From the NCBI RefSeq assembly GCF_020329435.1, contig NZ_JAGKJK010000019.1:94472-158471 (forward strand): a DNA stretch of 64,000 nt. Direction: 5' to 3'. The translations under genes and the position numbers were made by a program. The DNA comes from Bradyrhizobium hereditatis. Lineage in GTDB: Bacteria > Pseudomonadota > Alphaproteobacteria > Rhizobiales > Xanthobacteraceae. This document shows, one piece after another, positions 54,263-63,312 of the stretch (the first letter of the stretch is position 1; every line of letters begins with the position of its first letter). The notes below the pieces were generated by a model that did no database searches, had not been told where the DNA came from, and worked only from the letters and a program-made list of their open reading frames with translations.

Positions 54263-54448
54263 TCAGAGGTGTAACTCATTTGCTGAGCGCTGCGCAGCGA
54301 TTGCGCGGCGGATCGGCGCTTGACCGCGCTGCGTCGCCTCCGCGGAGCGTATTGCCTCTCTAAGTGTCCGGATCTCGGCCATTCGGTTTTGAAGATCAAT
54401 TGAGATCTGCAAAAGAAGCTGCTCAGAATTTTCAAAAGACTTTGCCAC
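54263..54448 (-). CDS. Small helical protein, GTG start
   Basis: 61 residues from a GTG with GGGAG seven bases before it. The sequence (AKSFENSEQLLLQISIDLQNRMAEIRTLREAIRSAE...) is predicted to be almost all helix and coiled-coil-like. No family recognised. It shares its style with the small proteins at 55525 and 53668. Confidence 0.45.
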   Translation of the reverse strand: MAKSFENSEQLLLQISIDLQNRMAEIRTLREAIRSAEATQRGQAPIRRAIAAQRSANELHL

Positions 54449-54974
54449 TGAAATACTCCCTTACGCAATGAAAAAGGCCGCCTAGAGTCATTGCTTCTCG
54501 CAGGCAATTGTCGTGCCACGCGTTCTTAGGGCTCATTCTTTTTGAAGCGCCAAGATAGATTAGCTTCGCTTTATGAAGTTTTCTACGTTCACGAAATGAA
54601 ACTTTAGCAACTCCGTCGCGTGGACCTTAGCAACTCGGTCAAGCCGGCCGGACTTATGTTGCCCGTCGAGATCCCGCGTACGTCAGCGCCACACCCTGCT
54701 AGCCGGTTATCCGTAGGGCAGGACGCGTTGGCGCCGCTATTGAAGGCCTATCAAGAAGCCAACCGATAATCGCCAACTCGGCAGCCACTGAAATACACGT
54801 CGGTTGGTTCGGTTTCCTGCAGGAATCGCCTTTATCGATGCTGGAGACGACAAAAGACCAAAATAAACCAACAAATGCCCTGTACATCCTGTGCATCTCG
54901 GGCAAGGCAGCTTGGTTCGAACCATCGACAAACGCTGCGTTTATGTCGAAGAGCGGGTCGTTTCGGGCGGCGAC
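54449..54974. other. 526-base gap with no supported gene
   Basis: A reverse frame at 54699-54905 has a short hydrophobic stretch but no good start signal, so it is not called. The region is A+T-richer than its surroundings. Confidence 0.35.
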
Positions 54975-55283
54975 CTATCCTTTAGTGGCCGTCTTTTTAA
55001 TTCTGAAATCGTCGATCCGCTTACCCGAGCGCAATTGTGCGACCAGCCAGCGCGGCTGTTTGCCTCGTCCGGCCCAAGTCTCGGATGGTCGATCAGGATT
55101 GCGATATTTAGGGGGTACCGGCGGGTACTGCCGACGCCCTGATACGGGCGCGTCCAGCAGCTTCAAACGCTCTTCCAGCCGCTGTTTTTCCGTCTGGATT
55201 CGTCGTTGCAACAATTGGGAAACTTCAACGTGCAACAACCATAGGTCATCAGTACTCAGTTGTTCGAGTTCCAGTCGTTTCAT
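54975..55283 (-). CDS. H-NS-family nucleoid-associated protein
   Basis: 102 residues from the ATG at 55283, with GGAG six bases upstream. The N-terminal part is a coiled-coil dimerisation segment (LELEQLSTDDLWLLHVEVSQLLQRRIQTEKQRLEERL). The C-terminal part KYRNPDRPSETWAGRGKQPR and the following WLVAQLRSGKRIDDF match the DNA-binding domain of the H-NS family (core GRGKQPRW). Such proteins bind A+T-rich DNA and silence acquired genes. The setting, an A+T-richer stretch, fits this. Confidence 0.85.
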   Translation of the reverse strand: MKRLELEQLSTDDLWLLHVEVSQLLQRRIQTEKQRLEERLKLLDAPVSGRRQYPPVPPKYRNPDRPSETWAGRGKQPRWLVAQLRSGKRIDDFRIKKTATKG

Positions 55284-55524
55284 GGCTATCTCCATCAAGA
55301 GTGCTCATGCGCCGCCTTCCGTGATTTATTCGTTATTTAATTGTCCAGATATTGTTTTTCATCTCAAATCACAGTAAAATCGATCTGAGAATTTTGTGAG
55401 GACAATTCGTGGCTAGATCGCCATAGTTCGTTCTCAGAAGGGGGCGTTAGCCACGAAACTCGACGAAGCTTCCATGGTTCCGAGTTATATTGAATTTAAT
55501 TTTTTGTTGCGCGAGGGTTGAGTG

Positions 55525-55782
55525 ATGTTAGAGCGCGCCGGTATCATTGAAATGCTCCGTCAAGTTGAAAATGATTTGCTGGTTCAGTACGACGAGCTTC
55601 TTTGCTTGCGGGCAAAAGTCGCCAGCTTGCTGTTTCCTTTGAATAGACCGCTGCTGCGAAGACGTAGGACTACGCGCAGCAATCGGTCGGCAGCACGAGT
55701 AACACGAGCAGTGCAGTTCAATGACCGGGCCGCTGGATTAAAACCGACCGTGCTGCACTTGCCGGAGCGTCGTTCTAAATAG
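55525..55782 (+). CDS. Small helical protein of unknown function
   Basis: 85 residues from the ATG at 55525 (a GTG one codon earlier is also possible). GAGG precedes the start. The first half (MLERAGIIEMLRQVENDLLV) is helical; the second is Arg-rich (RPLLRRRRTTRSNR), perhaps nucleic-acid binding. No family recognised. Confidence 0.5.
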   Translation: MLERAGIIEMLRQVENDLLVQYDELLCLRAKVASLLFPLNRPLLRRRRTTRSNRSAARVTRAVQFNDRAAGLKPTVLHLPERRSK

Positions 55783-55974
55783 AACGTATTAAGTCTCGCC
55801 ATCGGACTGTGTCGCTTCCGGATTTCCACGCCCAGTCGCGCTGCGCGCCGTTCCGCCTTACGCGGGCCGCAAGTAGCCGCATAGCGAACAGATCTGCCGA
55901 AGGCTTCCTAATTCAAGCTCGCAAACCAGGGGCTCACCGAGTTAGACGCGCCGCTCGTTTGAATGCGATGAAGA

Positions 55975-56244
55975 CTAGTTCTTAATATCGAACGCGAGGC
56001 CGAACAAATCGCCATCTCGCCAAACCAAGCGGCACCTGCGAATAGTCTCGAAATTGTCAAAGGTAAGCCCGAAGGTGGTCGGCAGTACCGATAGATTGTG
56101 CGTCCGCAGTTTTGCTCCGCAGTCGGAGATATCAACTACGTAGCAGCCGCGCGCGCCGGGCTGCCCCTTGAAGAACAGCAGCGCGCCTCTCCCGACATCG
56201 GTCCTGCCAGCTGCTCGGCGATCTTTGGGAGGACTGGGTATCAT
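55975..56244 (-). CDS. PilZ-domain protein
   Basis: 89 residues. RRAAGRTDVGRGALLFF at the start and the DISDCGAKLRTHNL motif, then RRCRLVWRDGDLFGLAFDI, give the PilZ beta-barrel pattern. PilZ domains bind cyclic di-GMP through RxxxR and D/NxSxxG; here the second motif reads DISDCG, and the first is present as RRAAGR. It overlaps the upstream small gene by four bases, so both are in one transcript. Confidence 0.8.
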   Translation of the reverse strand: MIPSPPKDRRAAGRTDVGRGALLFFKGQPGARGCYVVDISDCGAKLRTHNLSVLPTTFGLTFDNFETIRRCRLVWRDGDLFGLAFDIKN

Positions 56245-56435
56245 TCTCCATCCTCATCATACTCGAGAAATTCCTTGTATTGCCAACGGCGGCCGTCATG
56301 TCGACGCCAAACGCGCCCGCGCACGAGGCGACCAGTGATGGATCGCCTGGGAAATACCACGGTCCAAAGATGCCAGAATTCCGCGCCTGCCGGCTTCAAG
56401 CTTCGCGTTTCAGAGGAGCCAATTGCGCTAAACAT
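56241..56435 (-). CDS. Small Arg/Trp-rich protein coupled to PilZ gene
   Basis: 64 residues from the ATG at 56435, with GGAG eight bases upstream. WHLWTVVFPRRSITGRLVRG and VWRRHDGRRWQYKEF are conserved-looking blocks. I do not recognise a family. The stop overlaps the PilZ gene start by four bases, which supports its reality and a shared role. Confidence 0.6.
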   Translation of the reverse strand: MFSAIGSSETRSLKPAGAEFWHLWTVVFPRRSITGRLVRGRVWRRHDGRRWQYKEFLEYDEDGE

Positions 56436-56694
56436 CGAGCCGTCTCCGCGCAGTTCTGTTGGCGGTCTCATACGCTAACGAAGTCGTCGAGCGGCAGACG
56501 AAACTGACGATAGGCTCACCCGACGGCCTCGCCACGTTGAGTCGATGGGGTAATTATCCCCGCGCCGTTCACGCTATCCGCTCGATGATCGAGAGCAACG
56601 GAATTCGTGTGTTAAGCTTGATACGGACGCAGGAGTTAAATCGGCTCCGTGGCGCTGATTTCAGACCTCTTTTCGGGCGCGCCGGAAAGTTGCT

Positions 56695-56976
56695 TCAGTT
56701 GCAAACGACACGCGACTCGTACTGCCTAGTTGCGGGATTCAGGACCTGACGCTGCGAGCATTGGGAGCCGCCGACGGGTGGCATCTGCATCGGCGGTGAG
56801 ATGGACGGCGGAGTCATTTCGCAGACCGATAAGGGGCATGCGGGCGGAACTTCGGTGCTGGTTGTGCATCGCGGCAGCAGGCGCCCTTCCACACATTGGC
56901 AAAAGCATCTGGCCTCAGCGGCGAGCGTGAAAAAGGAACTCGTGACAACAATCAAAATCAGCCGGATTACTGTCAT
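56695..56976 (-). CDS. Small Cys-rich secreted protein
   Basis: 93 residues from MTVIRLILIV, with GAAGAGG five bases upstream. A signal peptide ending LAAEA is followed by CFCQCVEGRLLPRCTTS and further Cys and Pro residues (ACPLSVCEMTPPSI), ending QCSQRQVLNPATRQYE. Seven or eight Cys suggest disulfides. I have the impression of similar short proteins in Bradyrhizobium; function unknown. Confidence 0.65.
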   Translation of the reverse strand: MTVIRLILIVVTSSFFTLAAEARCFCQCVEGRLLPRCTTSTEVPPACPLSVCEMTPPSISPPMQMPPVGGSQCSQRQVLNPATRQYESRVVCN

Positions 56977-57319
56977 TGGTACCTCTTCAGCTATCCCCGG
57001 GCCTTTACGAACCCTTCGCGCTCCCCGCCCATGGGAAGACGGGCCCCATGCGAGATCAAAGGACGGCACGACCACCAAATACAGACGCGCACTGAAAGAA
57101 GTCTAACGTACTAAATCAAACCGGGTTCGGCGGGCACCACATTTTCTTAAACTGGGGATAGATTCTGATTGTAGCCCAAGGAAAGGCGGACTTAGCGCCT
57201 CGCCGCCAACGCAGACGACCCTGCTCTCGTTTCGGGCCGCTTGCCTCCTAGTCGGTCGATGGCCGAGGCATCTTGCGCTCTAGTGCGAGTAGGCGGTGTC
57301 GACTTGAGGAGTACGCCGC

Positions 57320-58387
57320 TTACCTATTTAATCCGATCCGCTTCGTCGTGTACCCTCGCTCTGCGATTGCCCGCCACCATGGTTGATTGTCGACGTACCA
57401 GCGCACCGTCTTACGTATCCCGGTTTCGAAATTCTCTTCCGCACGCCAGCCTAGCTCACGCTCGAGCTTGGAGGCATCAATTGCATAGCGGCGATCATGG
57501 CCAGGACGGTCGGTAACGAAGTTTATGAGATTTCGGTGGGGACCATTCGGACTGGGGCTGATCTCGTCGAGAAGGTCGCAGATTCGCTCGACCACGTGCA
57601 GATTGGTGCGCTCGTTACGGCCGCCGACATTATAGGTCTCGCCAACGATGCCATGTTCGAGGACCAGACTTAGCGCCTTTGCGTGATCCTCGACATAGAG
57701 CCAGTCGCGGATGTTCTTCCCATCGCCATAGACGGGCATAGACTCGCCCGCCAATCCTCTGATGATCATGTGCGGGATCAGCTTTTCGGGGAAATGATAG
57801 GGGCCGTAGTTGTTCGAGCAGTTGGTAATCATCGTCGGAAGTTCGTACGTGTGATGCCATGCGCGCACCAGATGGTCGGAGGATGCCTTGCTCGCGGAGT
57901 AAGGAGAATTCGGCGAATAGGCCGTCGTCTCCACGAAGAACCCGTCGTCCCCGAGTGAACCGAACACCTCGTCCGTCGAAATATGCAAGAAGCGGAAACG
58001 TTTACGCTTCTCGCCTGAGAGCGAACGCCAGTGGCGCAAAGATTCCTGCAAGATTGTGAAAGTGCCGACGACGTTGGTCTGAATGAATTCGCCGGGCCCA
58101 TCGATCGATCGATCGACATGGCTCTCGGCAGCTAGATTCATCACCGCATCTGGCTGATACTTCTCGAACAAGCGGCGGAGGCCCAGCCCATCGCAGATGC
58201 ACTGCTTCTCGAAGGCGTATTTCATGTTTGCGGCCGCGCCGGGGAGCGAATCGAGGTTCGCTGCATAAGTCAGCTTGTCGATGTTGACGACGTTTGCGTA
58301 GCTGTCATGCAGCAGATGCCGCACGACTGCGGATCCAATAAAGCCCGCGCCTCCCGTAACGAAAGTGGTACAGCCCTTAAAACGCAT
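57320..58387 (-). CDS. rfbB: dTDP-glucose 4,6-dehydratase RmlB
   Basis: 355 residues. Rossmann Gly motif TGGAGFIGSAVVRH, NLAAESHVDRSIDGP, HISTDEVFG (Thr-Asp-Glu catalytic triad), YSASKASSDH (Tyr-Lys) and NYGPYHFPEKLIP are all family features. It makes dTDP-4-keto-6-deoxyglucose, the second step to dTDP-L-rhamnose. It is downstream of rmlA with 26 bases between them, in the leftward arm of the rml cluster. Confidence 0.95.
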   Translation of the reverse strand: MRFKGCTTFVTGGAGFIGSAVVRHLLHDSYANVVNIDKLTYAANLDSLPGAAANMKYAFEKQCICDGLGLRRLFEKYQPDAVMNLAAESHVDRSIDGPGEFIQTNVVGTFTILQESLRHWRSLSGEKRKRFRFLHISTDEVFGSLGDDGFFVETTAYSPNSPYSASKASSDHLVRAWHHTYELPTMITNCSNNYGPYHFPEKLIPHMIIRGLAGESMPVYGDGKNIRDWLYVEDHAKALSLVLEHGIVGETYNVGGRNERTNLHVVERICDLLDEISPSPNGPHRNLINFVTDRPGHDRRYAIDASKLERELGWRAEENFETGIRKTVRWYVDNQPWWRAIAERGYTTKRIGLNR

Positions 58388-58413
58388 GATCCTTGTACCT
58401 CTGCGGCCGATAT

Positions 58414-59289
58414 CTATCGTTTGAAGGAAACGGCTATAGATTTCAGATACTCGCCATAACTGCTTTTTTCGGTCTTCCGGGCCAAGGCTTCAAAAGCTTC
58501 GAGCGAGATGTAGCCCTGCCGCAGCGAGATTTCTTCCGGGCAGGCAATGCGCAGGCCCTGACGTTGCTCTAGGACCTGGACGAAGTTGCTGGCATCGACG
58601 AGAGAGGAATGCGTCCCGGTGTCGAGCCACGCAAAACCGCGGCCGAGCGGCTGCACGTAGAGGTCGCCGCGTTCCATATAAGCCTTGTTGACGTCAGTGA
58701 TCTCGAGTTCGCCGCGCGCCGATGGCTTTAGTTCGGCTGCAATCTTCAGAACGTCGTTGTCGTAGAAATATAGTCCTGTGACGGCCAAATTGGACTTTGG
58801 CTGCTTCGGCTTTTCCTCAATCGAGAGCGCACGGCCGCTACCGTCGAGTTCAATGACGCCATATTGCTCTGGCGTCTTGACGACATAACCGAAGACGGTC
58901 GCGCCCTTCTTGCGGGCAGTCACGTTCAAGAGCAGCTCAGCCAGGCCGTTGCCGTAGAAGATGTTGTCACCAAGCACCAGCGCAACAGGATCATTGCCGA
59001 CGAAGTCGCGACCGACGATAAAGGCATCCGCTATCCCGCGTGGAGACGCCTGCGTGAGGTAGGAAAAACGCAATCCGAGCTGTGAGCCGTCGCCCAGGAG
59101 ACGCTCGAATAGCGGCTTGTCCTGAGGGGTAGAGATGATCAGGATGTCTTGGATTCCGCCCAACATGAGGGTCGAGAGAGGGTAATAGATCATTGGCTTG
59201 TCGAAGACCGGTAACAGTTGTTTCGAAACAACTGTCGTAACCGGATAGAGGCGGGAACCCGTACCTCCGGCGAGAATAATGCCCTTCAT
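58414..59289 (-). CDS. rfbA: Glucose-1-phosphate thymidylyltransferase RmlA
   Basis: 291 residues with nucleotide-binding GGTGSRLYPVT, DKPMIYYPLSTLMLGG, LGDNIFYG, IEEKPKQPKSN and GFAWLDTGTH, all typical of RmlA. It activates glucose-1-phosphate with dTTP to start dTDP-rhamnose synthesis. Divergent from rmlC across an A+T-rich promoter region. Confidence 0.96.
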   Translation of the reverse strand: MKGIILAGGTGSRLYPVTTVVSKQLLPVFDKPMIYYPLSTLMLGGIQDILIISTPQDKPLFERLLGDGSQLGLRFSYLTQASPRGIADAFIVGRDFVGNDPVALVLGDNIFYGNGLAELLLNVTARKKGATVFGYVVKTPEQYGVIELDGSGRALSIEEKPKQPKSNLAVTGLYFYDNDVLKIAAELKPSARGELEITDVNKAYMERGDLYVQPLGRGFAWLDTGTHSSLVDASNFVQVLEQRQGLRIACPEEISLRQGYISLEAFEALARKTEKSSYGEYLKSIAVSFKR

Positions 59290-59427
59290 CAGCCCTCACG
59301 CGTTTTTCAAGCGAAGTACATTAATTTAGGATATTAAATATACCCATATTAAATGCAAACATTAAATGGTGCGGGCTGGATAAATTTGGTATTTGGCTAA
59401 CGTGAAATGTTGCTCAGTCGGGGCCAG

Positions 59428-59982
59428 ATGAACGTCATTGCGACAGCGCTTCCCGAAGTCCTGGTCCTGGAGCCCAGGCTGTTTGGCGACCAACGCGGCT
59501 TCTTTCTGGAAACCTACCAATTGCCACGCTATGCCGAGTACGGCATTAGCCGTCCATTCGTGCAGGACAACATGTCCCGCTCCAGCCATGGAGTGTTGCG
59601 GGGGTTACACCTGCAGAACCCCTTCACCCAAGGTAAGCTCGTTACGGCATTGCGCGGCCGGGTGCTGGATGTGGCGGTGGATGTACGGGTGGGGAGTCCG
59701 CGTTTCGGACGCCATGTTGCCGTAGAATTGAGCGAGGAGAACCGCCGCCAATTGTGGGTTCCTCGTGGCTTCGCACACGGCTTTGTCGTTCTATCCGAGA
59801 CCGCAGATTTCTTCTACAAGTGTGACGATCTTTACAGCCCCAAGGATGAAGTCTCGATCCGCTGGGACGACCCCGCGATCGGTATAGATTGGGGCATTGA
59901 AGCTCCCTCGCTTTCGGCCAAAGATGCCGACGCCCCACTGCTGAAAGACGTCAAGAATCTGCCGATGTATGGACAAGTCTGA
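59428..59982 (+). CDS. rfbC: dTDP-4-dehydrorhamnose 3,5-epimerase RmlC
   Basis: 184 residues from MNVIATALPE; an ATG seven codons earlier is in frame. Family motifs DQRGFFLETYQ, QDNMSRSSHGVLRGLHLQ with the catalytic His, DVAVDVRVGSPRFG and WVPRGFAHGF are intact. It epimerises carbons 3 and 5 of dTDP-4-keto-6-deoxyglucose. Stop and rmlD start overlap (TGATG). Confidence 0.93.
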   Translation: MNVIATALPEVLVLEPRLFGDQRGFFLETYQLPRYAEYGISRPFVQDNMSRSSHGVLRGLHLQNPFTQGKLVTALRGRVLDVAVDVRVGSPRFGRHVAVELSEENRRQLWVPRGFAHGFVVLSETADFFYKCDDLYSPKDEVSIRWDDPAIGIDWGIEAPSLSAKDADAPLLKDVKNLPMYGQV

Positions 59983-60896
59983 TGCGGATCTTGTTGACGG
60001 GAGTGAGCGGCCAGGTCGGCGGCGCGTTGCGCCCCTTGTTAGCTGCCCAAGGGGCAATTATAGCGCCTTCGTCTTCCGAATTCGACCTATCCAAGCCGGA
60101 AACATTAACGGACCGGCTTAAGGATTTCAGGCCCGATCTCATCGTAAATCCGGCCGCCTATACCGCCGTTGATCGCGCCGAGGAGCAGCGCGAGCTTGCG
60201 TTCCTCGTTAATGCCAAAGGGCCCGAGGTCATCGCACAATGGGCAGCCAAGAACCGCGTGCCGCTCGTTCACTTCTCAACAGATTACGTTTTTGACGGCT
60301 CCGGTGATGCGCCGCGTCGCGAGGACAGCCCCACGGGCCCAATCTCCGTCTATGGCGCAAGCAAGCTTGCAGGGGACATTGCAATCATGGCGGCCAATGG
60401 GCCGCATCTGATCGCGCGCACGTCGTGGGTGTATGCTGCCAAGGGTAGCAATTTCCTCCGTACCATCGCGCGCCTGGCTTCCGAGCGCAAGGAACTGCGC
60501 ATCGTCGCGGATCAAATCGGAGCGCCAACGGCGGCTCGAGCGATCGCGAAAGCCATTGCCGACATCGTGCTGCCGAACCTCGCGAACTTGAACGATCTGT
60601 TCGCGCGAAGGGGGGGCGTGGTCAACCTCGTTTGCGCTGGGGAAACTAGCTGGCACGAGTTTGCAAGTGCCATTGTCGAAGGGCTGAGATACCGCGGCTT
60701 CAAGCTTGAAGTCGAAACCGTCGTTCCAATCGCAACCGCGGATTTTCCGACAAAGGCGAAGCGACCAAGCAACTCGCGCCTCGACCTGTCTCGCCTCAGG
60801 GACGAGTTCGGTGTGGTCATGCCGAACTGGCAAGATGCATTGGCCCTGGAGCTTGATGGTTTCGTCGCAGCAGATGACGTTTCGAGCCCCAGATGA
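59982..60896 (+). CDS. rfbD: dTDP-4-dehydrorhamnose reductase RmlD
   Basis: 304 residues. MRILLTGVSGQVGGAL (NADPH binding), VNPAAYTAVDRAEE, HFSTDYVFDGSGDAP and YGASKLAGD (Tyr-Lys) match RmlD. It completes dTDP-L-rhamnose, used for surface polysaccharide or O-antigen. Coupled to rmlC by one base overlap. Confidence 0.94.
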   Translation: MRILLTGVSGQVGGALRPLLAAQGAIIAPSSSEFDLSKPETLTDRLKDFRPDLIVNPAAYTAVDRAEEQRELAFLVNAKGPEVIAQWAAKNRVPLVHFSTDYVFDGSGDAPRREDSPTGPISVYGASKLAGDIAIMAANGPHLIARTSWVYAAKGSNFLRTIARLASERKELRIVADQIGAPTAARAIAKAIADIVLPNLANLNDLFARRGGVVNLVCAGETSWHEFASAIVEGLRYRGFKLEVETVVPIATADFPTKAKRPSNSRLDLSRLRDEFGVVMPNWQDALALELDGFVAADDVSSPR

Positions 60897-60975
60897 AATG
60901 GCCCGTCAGCCCCGGCCTGTCTTTTCTCGCTCGGCCCGGCAGCTCGGATACGAGCGGTAATTCCAACGCCCTCGG

Positions 60976-62052
60976 CTAGACTTTCCCGATGCGGTGATTG
61001 CCAACGAGTCCAAAGAGATGCCGCAGCGTACGGGCTCGTGGCAATGTCAGGGTTGCATTCCTTCGGGTATCGGTCTGATATTCTGCTCCCAGCTCTCTCC
61101 TGTAATTTCCGTAGTCAAGAAGCGCAACCAAGAGGAGAGGCCAACGTGCAAGGGGAAAACGGGACTGCAGCAATAACCTCCTGAACTGAAGCCGTGGAAT
61201 GGACCCCTTGCGAAGGTCAACGGGTACGTCAACTCCAAATAATTCCGCCAGGGCGACCAGCTGCTTCGCGATGGCATTTCGCGCCAAACGGCTCGGAGCA
61301 AATGACATCATGCGGTTCCAGTCTATTCCTTCCGACGAGTTAGCCAGATCTCTCAGCTCGACCAGATGTCGCACATCTAGTTCGCCGAGCCAGTAATCAT
61401 TATCTTGAAACTGGTCGTGAATGATCAGCATGAAAGCTTGAAAAGTCGTGGTCGGAAGATAAGCGGTCCCGCGGCCAACCGATATGGGCGTGCAATGCGC
61501 AAGCAATTTGCCCGCAGGACGATAGAAGTAATCGGGACCAGGCGCTTCCTGATGTAGGTCTATCATACCAACGTCGCGCGGTCGTTTAAGGTCGCTGTAC
61601 TGCTTCTTGCTCTCCGGCGGCGCTCGAAAATGGGACTGATAATCGAGGCCGGCGAGAGCTTGCAAGGCTGTCTCAACCTGATCGGGATCGACCAATATGT
61701 CGAGATCAGCCATGATTCGGGTTGCGCGGCGTTCAGGAGTAGCTGTTGCGAGGATTGCTGAGCCCTTTAGCAGCACCGGTATCACATCCCGTTCGTTGAG
61801 CGCCGCCACCGCCTCTTCCAATTGAGCCCTCAGGAACTCGTTCCGAAGCGCGTTTCGCCGGTAGATCTCTCGAATGAAAGCCTTTACATCCTCGGGAACT
61901 GATTGATCAGGTTGATCAACCAGATCGATCAAGAGGGGGGTCGTTAGCGTATTGTTGGCCAGTTCCAACACGGCCATCCAATCCAGGTTGCTGGGCGCTT
62001 TGCCTCCGAGACATTGGCAGAGCCTGACCAGAGTGCTGCTAGGAAAAGCCAT
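60976..62052 (-). CDS. Nucleotidyltransferase-family protein in peptide-modification locus
   Basis: 358 residues. A helical start is followed by LLKGSAILATATPERRATRIMADLDILVDPDQ, the family core, in which DLDILVD has the Asp-x-Asp pattern of a nucleotidyltransferase active site, and by VGMIDLHQEAPG and later helices. This fits the uncharacterised nucleotidyltransferase group (NTP_transf_5) often found near HPr-kinase-like genes in peptide or polysaccharide clusters. The start overlaps the kinase gene end by 14 bases, showing a joint transcript. Possible role: adenylylation of a peptide or of a sugar carrier; unproven. Confidence 0.75.
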   Translation of the reverse strand: MAFPSSTLVRLCQCLGGKAPSNLDWMAVLELANNTLTTPLLIDLVDQPDQSVPEDVKAFIREIYRRNALRNEFLRAQLEEAVAALNERDVIPVLLKGSAILATATPERRATRIMADLDILVDPDQVETALQALAGLDYQSHFRAPPESKKQYSDLKRPRDVGMIDLHQEAPGPDYFYRPAGKLLAHCTPISVGRGTAYLPTTTFQAFMLIIHDQFQDNDYWLGELDVRHLVELRDLANSSEGIDWNRMMSFAPSRLARNAIAKQLVALAELFGVDVPVDLRKGSIPRLQFRRLLLQSRFPLARWPLLLVALLDYGNYRRELGAEYQTDTRRNATLTLPRARTLRHLFGLVGNHRIGKV

Positions 62053-63190
62053 GACAAAGACCTCTCAGCTTACGCCCTGCGTCAGCAGCCTCCCCATAGG
62101 TCAGCTCAAACAATCCGGCCCCACCGATTATTTTCTTCAGCGCTGCAAACCCCGCTAGAGATAGTTTGCCGTTGGCAGCAAAAGATCCGCTGATCACTCG
62201 CTGCATGGATTCAATTTGTCCAAGGGGCGTCAGTTTGGCCGATGTCCCGTCAATCCTATTGAGAAAGATAATCCACTGGACCTGGAAGCTTCCCTTATGC
62301 ACATCTGCTACGGGCAGATACCGGACCCGTATGCCGTCCGCGCGATCATGGGCAGTGGCAGATTTCAAGTCGTCGCGAGTTTTCGAAACCGCCTGCCATG
62401 TGCCCGGCTTGATGGTTGGCGCGAAGAGAAGCCCTTGCACGAGACCGTTTGGAGAAATCATAACGACGTCATCGCCGCAATATCGGTATTCCTTGCCGAC
62501 TAACTGGAGTGCGAGGGTCGATTTACCGGCGCCTGGCTGCCCGCATAAGAGCAGTCCCTTATCGCCAAAAACAAGCGAAGCAGCATGCAGCGCGAAATCA
62601 CGCTGATTCTGCAGAATAATGCGCTCAGTGAGGTCGGCCTTGATCGCGGGAGCCAAACTCGTGGTGGGACACTTTGTGATGCTCTTCCTGCAATTACGGA
62701 AGAGAACCTCGTCGCCGACTTCTACAACTTCAATTGTGATGTCTGCTTGATCGCCTCCCGAGTTTAAGTCGCAAAAGAGCGGCTTAAGAGATTTGATCAA
62801 TGCTTCATTGGAGGCTTTAATGCTGATCGCTCGCTCCGCTAACCGGGTCTGAAGCGCGCTGGCAAATGGAAGCCTCCATTCCATTTCTACCAGTTCCAAA
62901 TCCAGCCATTGTTGCAAGGCTTGACCGAGAACATTGCGCGCCTGGTCGCGGTCGAGCCCAAGCTCGCTTAGTTCATCAGCAATCGTTTCGAGTTTATTTT
63001 GGTCAAGAAGTTTGCACCACACGAAAGCACTGATCTGATTTAGTTCATAGATCTGCTGGTTTTTCTCGCTGAACAGGACCGGTCGATCATCAATTAACGC
63101 AAACGAGGCGTCCGCGGCTGGACGCAGCAAAATCGGGTTTTCAGGCCTGGGTTCCGTTAGATCTGGTCCGAATGCCAAGCAGGGCTCCAC
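62039..63190 (-). CDS. PqqD-like / HPr-kinase-like fusion protein
   Basis: 383 residues from a GTG. The N-terminal 20-110 segment (NPILLRPAADASFALIDDRP...IYELNQISAFVWCKLLDQ) resembles PqqD-type peptide-binding (RRE) domains. The C-terminal half (DFALHAASLVFGDKGLLLCGQPGAGKSTLALQLVGKEYRYCGDDVVMI) carries the P-loop and the CGDD motif of HPr kinase/phosphorylase. Such fusions occur in lasso-peptide and related clusters where a precursor is phosphorylated. The precursor-like gene at 63313 faces it divergently. Confidence 0.78.
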   Translation of the reverse strand: MEPCLAFGPDLTEPRPENPILLRPAADASFALIDDRPVLFSEKNQQIYELNQISAFVWCKLLDQNKLETIADELSELGLDRDQARNVLGQALQQWLDLELVEMEWRLPFASALQTRLAERAISIKASNEALIKSLKPLFCDLNSGGDQADITIEVVEVGDEVLFRNCRKSITKCPTTSLAPAIKADLTERIILQNQRDFALHAASLVFGDKGLLLCGQPGAGKSTLALQLVGKEYRYCGDDVVMISPNGLVQGLLFAPTIKPGTWQAVSKTRDDLKSATAHDRADGIRVRYLPVADVHKGSFQVQWIIFLNRIDGTSAKLTPLGQIESMQRVISGSFAANGKLSLAGFAALKKIIGGAGLFELTYGEAADAGRKLRGLCHGFS

Positions 63191-63312
63191 AACGGTGCGT
63201 CAAATATTCTTCGCGGCGAGGTTGACATTATTTAATCTGAAAATTTAAATCGAGTAAATTGGAAGTGGATAGGGAACTGACACCGTCGGTCGAATTGAAT
63301 GGATCCCAAGCC

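Noticed and set aside
54699..54905. 68-residue reverse frame with a hydrophobic part
   Set aside because: No good start signal and no family; too weak to call.
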